Source: Thermodesulfobacteriaceae bacterium (GTDB lineage: Bacteria; Desulfobacterota; Dissulfuribacteria; Dissulfuribacterales; UBA3076). From it: DNA of 7,983 bases. The notes below the pieces were generated by a model that did no database searches, was not told the DNA's origin, and saw nothing but the letters and a program-made list of their open reading frames with translations. Both the position numbers and the translations under genes were made by a program. Location: NCBI GenBank assembly GCA_012961845.1, contig DTYO01000079.1, forward strand, positions 1-7,983, in the 5' to 3' direction. Below are positions 5,582-7,983 of the stretch, piece after piece. Position 1 is the first letter of the stretch; each line of letters starts with the position of its first letter.

Positions 5582-7615
5582 ATGCGGACCATCAAGCTCA
5601 CCATCCAGTATGACGGAACCGGATATCACGGCTGGCAGAGGCAGAAAGGCCGTATCACCATTCAGGAGATCATGGAGGCCGCCATTCACAAAATGACAGG
5701 CGAATCAAACCGCCTGACTGCTTCCGGCAGGACTGACGCCGGTGTTCATGCCCTGGCTCAGGTTGCCCACTTCAATACCGGCACCAGCATACCCGAACAA
5801 GGTTTTTTCCGGGGGCTTAACAGCCTCCTGCCATCCGACATTGCCGTTATCACTTGCCAATCTGTATCCCAGGGCTTTCACTCCATACGGGACTGCCTGG
5901 CAAAGGTGTACTGCTATCAGATTATCTGTTCCCCTGTTCCTCAGCCCCTCTGGGAAAAAAGGGCCTGGATTCTGGACCGTCAAATCGATCATTCAGCCAT
6001 GCAGAAATCAGCCCTCAGGCTTCTTGGCACTCATGACTTCGCCTCCTTCAGGGGCAGCGGCAGCAGCGCCAGAACGAGCACCAGGACCATCTACTTCTGC
6101 AGGCTTGCCAGGCTGGAAAAACCGGCTTTCCCTTACTCCGGCGGCATCCATTATATTTTTACTGTTGCCGCTGATGGTTTCCTCCGGTATATGGTCCGGA
6201 ATATAGTCGGTTTTCTTGTAGAGGTAGGTATTGGGGCAAGGAGGCCTGAAGAAATCAGCGCCGTACTGGCCTCAGGAGATCGCTCTCGTGCAGGTGTTAC
6301 CGCACCGCCCCATGGTCTTTTTCTGAAAAAGGTCTTCTATGACAGAGATGAATGGAAACAATCGGAATATTTCTTGGAATATAAGGAACAACAGATGAAA
6401 GGAGAAAACATGTCCTGGACAATCCTGCTTGCCGAACGAGTCAGAAATCTGAAACCTTCTCCCACCCTGGCCATCGATTCCAAGGCCAAGTCACTCAAGG
6501 CTCAGGGCATCGATATCGTAAACCTCTCCGCAGGAGAACCGGACTTCGACACCCCTGACCACATAAAGGAAGCGGCAATCCAGGCTATCAGGGACGGCTT
6601 CACAAAATATACCCCTGTAGGGGGAATTGCAGAACTGAAAGAGGCAATCGCCGCCAAGCTCATGAGAGACTACGAGACAGGATACTCTCAGAATGAAATA
6701 ATGGTTTCCACAGGGGGAAAACAGGTTCTTTTCAACGTTGCCCAGGCCCTTCTCGGCCCTGGAGACGAGGTCATAGTCCCTGTGCCGTACTGGGTATCCT
6801 ATCCGGCCATAATAGAACTTGCAGGCGGGACAGCGGTATTTCTGCCCAGTGACCCTGCAAAAGGCTTCTCGCTGGACATCACCGCCCTGCGCTCCCTGAT
6901 CAACCCCAAAACCAGGGCCATGATACTGAACAGCCCGTCAAACCCCACTGGAGCCGTCTACAGCCCGGAAGATCTCAAGGCAGTAGGAGAGCTGGCCATG
7001 GAACACGGCTTTGCAGTAATCACTGACGACATCTATGATGAAATCCGTTTCGACGGGAAAAAACCTGAGAATATCCTGTCCGTCATACCGGAGGCCAGAG
7101 ATCACGTGATAGTTGTAAACGGGGTCTCAAAAACCTATGCAATGACCGGCTGGAGAATAGGCTACATGGCAGGCCCTGAAAGCATCGTCAAGGCAGCCAG
7201 CAAAATCCAGAGCCAGAGCACCTCCAATCCCAACTCTATCGCTCAGAAAGCGGCAGTGGCGGCTCTCACAGGGCCGCAGGACTGTATCACGACCATGAAA
7301 AAGGCGTTTCTGGAGAGGAAAAATTTTATCACGAAAACCCTGGAATCCATAGATGGGGTAACCAGCGTGGAACCCGCAGGCGCCTTCTATATCTTTCCCG
7401 ACCTATCCTCTTTTTATGGTAAATCAGCAGGCGACATAGATATCAACGGTTCCCTGGACATGGCCGATTATCTCCTGGAGACCGCGAGAATTGCGGCAGT
7501 ACCCGGAATAGCCTTCGGAGATGACCGCTTCATGCGCTTTTCCTATGCCACGGACATGACCGTAATAGAAGAAGGTATGAACAGACTGCGATCAGCTCTT
7601 GAGGCCCTGAAATAG
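5582..7615 (+). CDS. truA: tRNA pseudouridine synthase TruA fused in frame to a class I aminotransferase
   Basis: Residues 1 to about 259 are a complete TruA, which converts uridines 38-40 of the tRNA anticodon arm to pseudouridine. Landmarks are YDGTGYHGWQRQ (10-21), GRTDAGVHA (49-57, catalytic Asp52), AKVYCYQI (107-114), GTHDFASFR (149-157), the MVRNIVGF segment (204-211) and the usual ending GVTAPPHGLFLKKVFYD. No stop codon follows. A polar linker (about 260-276) runs straight into a complete PLP aminotransferase whose own likely start, Met277, has a good ribosome site. The reading frame as given therefore encodes a 677-residue two-enzyme protein. Either there is a true fusion, or both a long and a short product are made, or the truA stop has been lost by mutation or sequence error. 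The start at 5582 has a modest AAGG four bases upstream. The TruA assignment is firm; the expressed form is open. Confidence 0.85.
   Translation: MRTIKLTIQYDGTGYHGWQRQKGRITIQEIMEAAIHKMTGESNRLTASGRTDAGVHALAQVAHFNTGTSIPEQGFFRGLNSLLPSDIAVITCQSVSQGFHSIRDCLAKVYCYQIICSPVPQPLWEKRAWILDRQIDHSAMQKSALRLLGTHDFASFRGSGSSARTSTRTIYFCRLARLEKPAFPYSGGIHYIFTVAADGFLRYMVRNIVGFLVEVGIGARRPEEISAVLASGDRSRAGVTAPPHGLFLKKVFYDRDEWKQSEYFLEYKEQQMKGENMSWTILLAERVRNLKPSPTLAIDSKAKSLKAQGIDIVNLSAGEPDFDTPDHIKEAAIQAIRDGFTKYTPVGGIAELKEAIAAKLMRDYETGYSQNEIMVSTGGKQVLFNVAQALLGPGDEVIVPVPYWVSYPAIIELAGGTAVFLPSDPAKGFSLDITALRSLINPKTRAMILNSPSNPTGAVYSPEDLKAVGELAMEHGFAVITDDIYDEIRFDGKKPENILSVIPEARDHVIVVNGVSKTYAMTGWRIGYMAGPESIVKAASKIQSQSTSNPNSIAQKAAVAALTGPQDCITTMKKAFLERKNFITKTLESIDGVTSVEPAGAFYIFPDLSSFYGKSAGDIDINGSLDMADYLLETARIAAVPGIAFGDDRFMRFSYATDMTVIEEGMNRLRSALEALK
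6398..6404 (+). promoter_or_regulatory. Internal ribosome binding site for the aminotransferase
   Basis: AAAGGAG ends five bases before the ATG at 6410, inside the continuous truA frame. It is stronger than the site in front of truA itself and suggests separate initiation of the aminotransferase. A second in-frame ATG at 6395 has AAGGAA (6383-6388) six bases upstream and is a weaker alternative start. Confidence 0.6.
6410..7615 (+). CDS. Pyridoxal-phosphate aminotransferase, aspartate aminotransferase-like (class I)
   Basis: Counted from the internal ATG, this is a 401-residue fold-type I aminotransferase of the usual length. Landmarks: LSAGEPDFDTPDHIKEAA (39-56), YTPVGGIAELKEAI (67-80), STGGKQ (100-105), NSPSNPTG (174-181, Asn178 on PLP), ITDDIYDE (204-211, Asp206 pairing with the pyridine nitrogen and Tyr209), SKTYAMTGWRIGY (240-252, with Lys241 as Schiff-base lysine) and Arg376 for the substrate carboxylate. 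This is the AspB/AatA-type subgroup that transfers amino groups between aspartate or glutamate and 2-oxo acids; some relatives use prephenate, which sequence reading alone cannot settle. MSWTILLAERVRNLKPSPTL is a normal family N-terminus, so initiation at 6410 is likely even though the truA frame enters it without a stop. A terminator-like hairpin follows. Confidence 0.85.
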   Translation: MSWTILLAERVRNLKPSPTLAIDSKAKSLKAQGIDIVNLSAGEPDFDTPDHIKEAAIQAIRDGFTKYTPVGGIAELKEAIAAKLMRDYETGYSQNEIMVSTGGKQVLFNVAQALLGPGDEVIVPVPYWVSYPAIIELAGGTAVFLPSDPAKGFSLDITALRSLINPKTRAMILNSPSNPTGAVYSPEDLKAVGELAMEHGFAVITDDIYDEIRFDGKKPENILSVIPEARDHVIVVNGVSKTYAMTGWRIGYMAGPESIVKAASKIQSQSTSNPNSIAQKAAVAALTGPQDCITTMKKAFLERKNFITKTLESIDGVTSVEPAGAFYIFPDLSSFYGKSAGDIDINGSLDMADYLLETARIAAVPGIAFGDDRFMRFSYATDMTVIEEGMNRLRSALEALK

Positions 7616-7628
7616 ACCGGAAACAGAA

Positions 7629-7655
7629 AGGGAGCATCCTTAAAGGATGCTCCCT
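7629..7655 (+). terminator. Terminator hairpin after the aminotransferase
   Basis: GGGAGCATCC (7630-7639) pairs perfectly with GGATGCTCCC (7645-7654); flanking A7629/T7655 and inner T7640/A7644 extend the stem to 12 bp with a three-base loop. The downstream tract TGTTCCTCC is poor in T, so termination may be weak or need Rho. It starts 14 bases after the stop codon. Confidence 0.7.
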
Positions 7656-7669
7656 GTTCCTCCGGCTCC

Positions 7670-7763
7670 CGCAAATCCAGTCCGGGCAGGCCCCCTGATC
7701 CCCTGGGCCTTCTGTCGGCCGCAGAGTCCCTGGCCGCTATCTGTCCGGAAACGATGATTTGCG
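7670..7763. ncRNA. Candidate structured RNA element (nested three-way-junction fold)
   Basis: Complementary segments nest without conflict. The outer helix is CGCAAATC (7670-7677) with GATTTGCG (7756-7763). Inside it, TCCGGGC (7681-7687) pairs with GTCCGGA (7743-7749), including one G-U. Two arms fit inside: AGGCCC (7688-7693) with GGGCCT (7706-7711), and CGGCC (7717-7721) with GGCCG (7733-7737). The element is GC-rich and lies between a terminator and a repeat. The strand is unknown, and no clear promoter is seen on either. It matches no RNA class I recognise. GC-rich sequence folds easily, so it may be chance or a DNA-level repeat. Short frames through it lack starts or ribosome sites, and I see no supported gene in 7656-7983. 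Confidence 0.25.
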
Positions 7764-7878
7764 TTCCAGGTCAGAGGGCCTGAAAAATGTCAGATATACT
7801 GTCTGATCCCAGATTATTCGTTTCAAAAGCTGAACAAATACTAATTGCCATAAATTACGGCATGTCATATGAAATATA

Positions 7879-7983
7879 GTGAATCAAAAACTGCACCGGA
7901 AAGGTACAGGGAATTCGACGAAACAGTGTTCTGCATTTGAAGCCGCAAAGAGGTCGCGATTTCACCAAATCTGCTGCATTGTC
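7879..7983. repeat. Right copy of the ~105-bp direct repeat, cut by the window end
   Basis: Same orientation as 115-219, about 82% identical, no gaps. The copy carries a 23-codon frame beginning at ATG 7869 just outside it and ending at the stop codon shared with the left copy, with ESKTAP in common. The codon differences between copies are not concentrated at third positions, so coding constraint is not shown. An imperfect palindrome, TGCC to GGCA (7846-7862), lies just before it. The match probably continues past 7983. Confidence 0.65.

Noticed and set aside
7743..7763. Resemblance of GTCCGGAA to the conserved loop of SRP RNA
   Set aside because: The surrounding conserved GGTCAGG and GGAAGCAGC segments are missing and the fold is a branched structure rather than one long hairpin.
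7660..7800. Open frames through the GC-rich tail, such as one reading PDPLGLLSAAESLAAICPE
   Set aside because: Several frames on both strands are open at once because of GC content; none has a start codon with a ribosome site, and none is recognisable.

Overview
The window reads as ordinary bacterial chromosome of moderate GC, most likely from a Desulfobacterota (former Deltaproteobacteria) lineage. That is inferred from the rplM-rpsI-argC gene order, the queH plus DUF2905 pair, and the Rieske/cytochrome b gene pair; no rRNA, tRNA or lineage-defining protein is present, so the placement is tentative.

Layout. Positions 1-389 hold no intact gene: a short open stretch on the minus strand (1-104), one copy of a ~105-bp repeat (115-219), a GC-rich tract with small inverted repeats, and a candidate promoter touching the first gene. 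Positions 390-2480 form a tight plus-strand cluster: queH (queuosine synthesis), a two-helix DUF2905 membrane protein, a Rieske 2Fe-2S protein and a compact cytochrome b of b6/subunit IV type. The first three overlap by ATGA. A minus-strand YkgJ-type cysteine-cluster protein (2472-3197) converges on them with a 9-bp overlap. Positions 3198-3399 are a divergent promoter region followed by a structured rplM leader. rplM and rpsI follow and end at a near-textbook terminator (4271-4302). After a 220-bp gap come argC and a continuous 677-codon frame joining a complete TruA tRNA pseudouridine synthase to a complete class I PLP aminotransferase, closed by a hairpin at 7629-7655. The tail (7656-7983) has no supported gene but contains a nested, multi-helix foldable element (7670-7763) and a second, divergent copy of the left-hand repeat (7879-7983, cut by the window end).

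Functionally, the window mixes translation and tRNA modification (QueH, L13, S9, TruA), amino-acid metabolism (ArgC, aminotransferase) and a quinol-oxidising Rieske/cytochrome b module. There are no CRISPR, phage or defence genes. Points worth following up are the stop-less TruA-aminotransferase junction, the rplM leader with mutually exclusive pairings around its Shine-Dalgarno, the compact cytochrome b with GPWF instead of PEWY, the foldable element near the right end, and the repeat copies at both edges.
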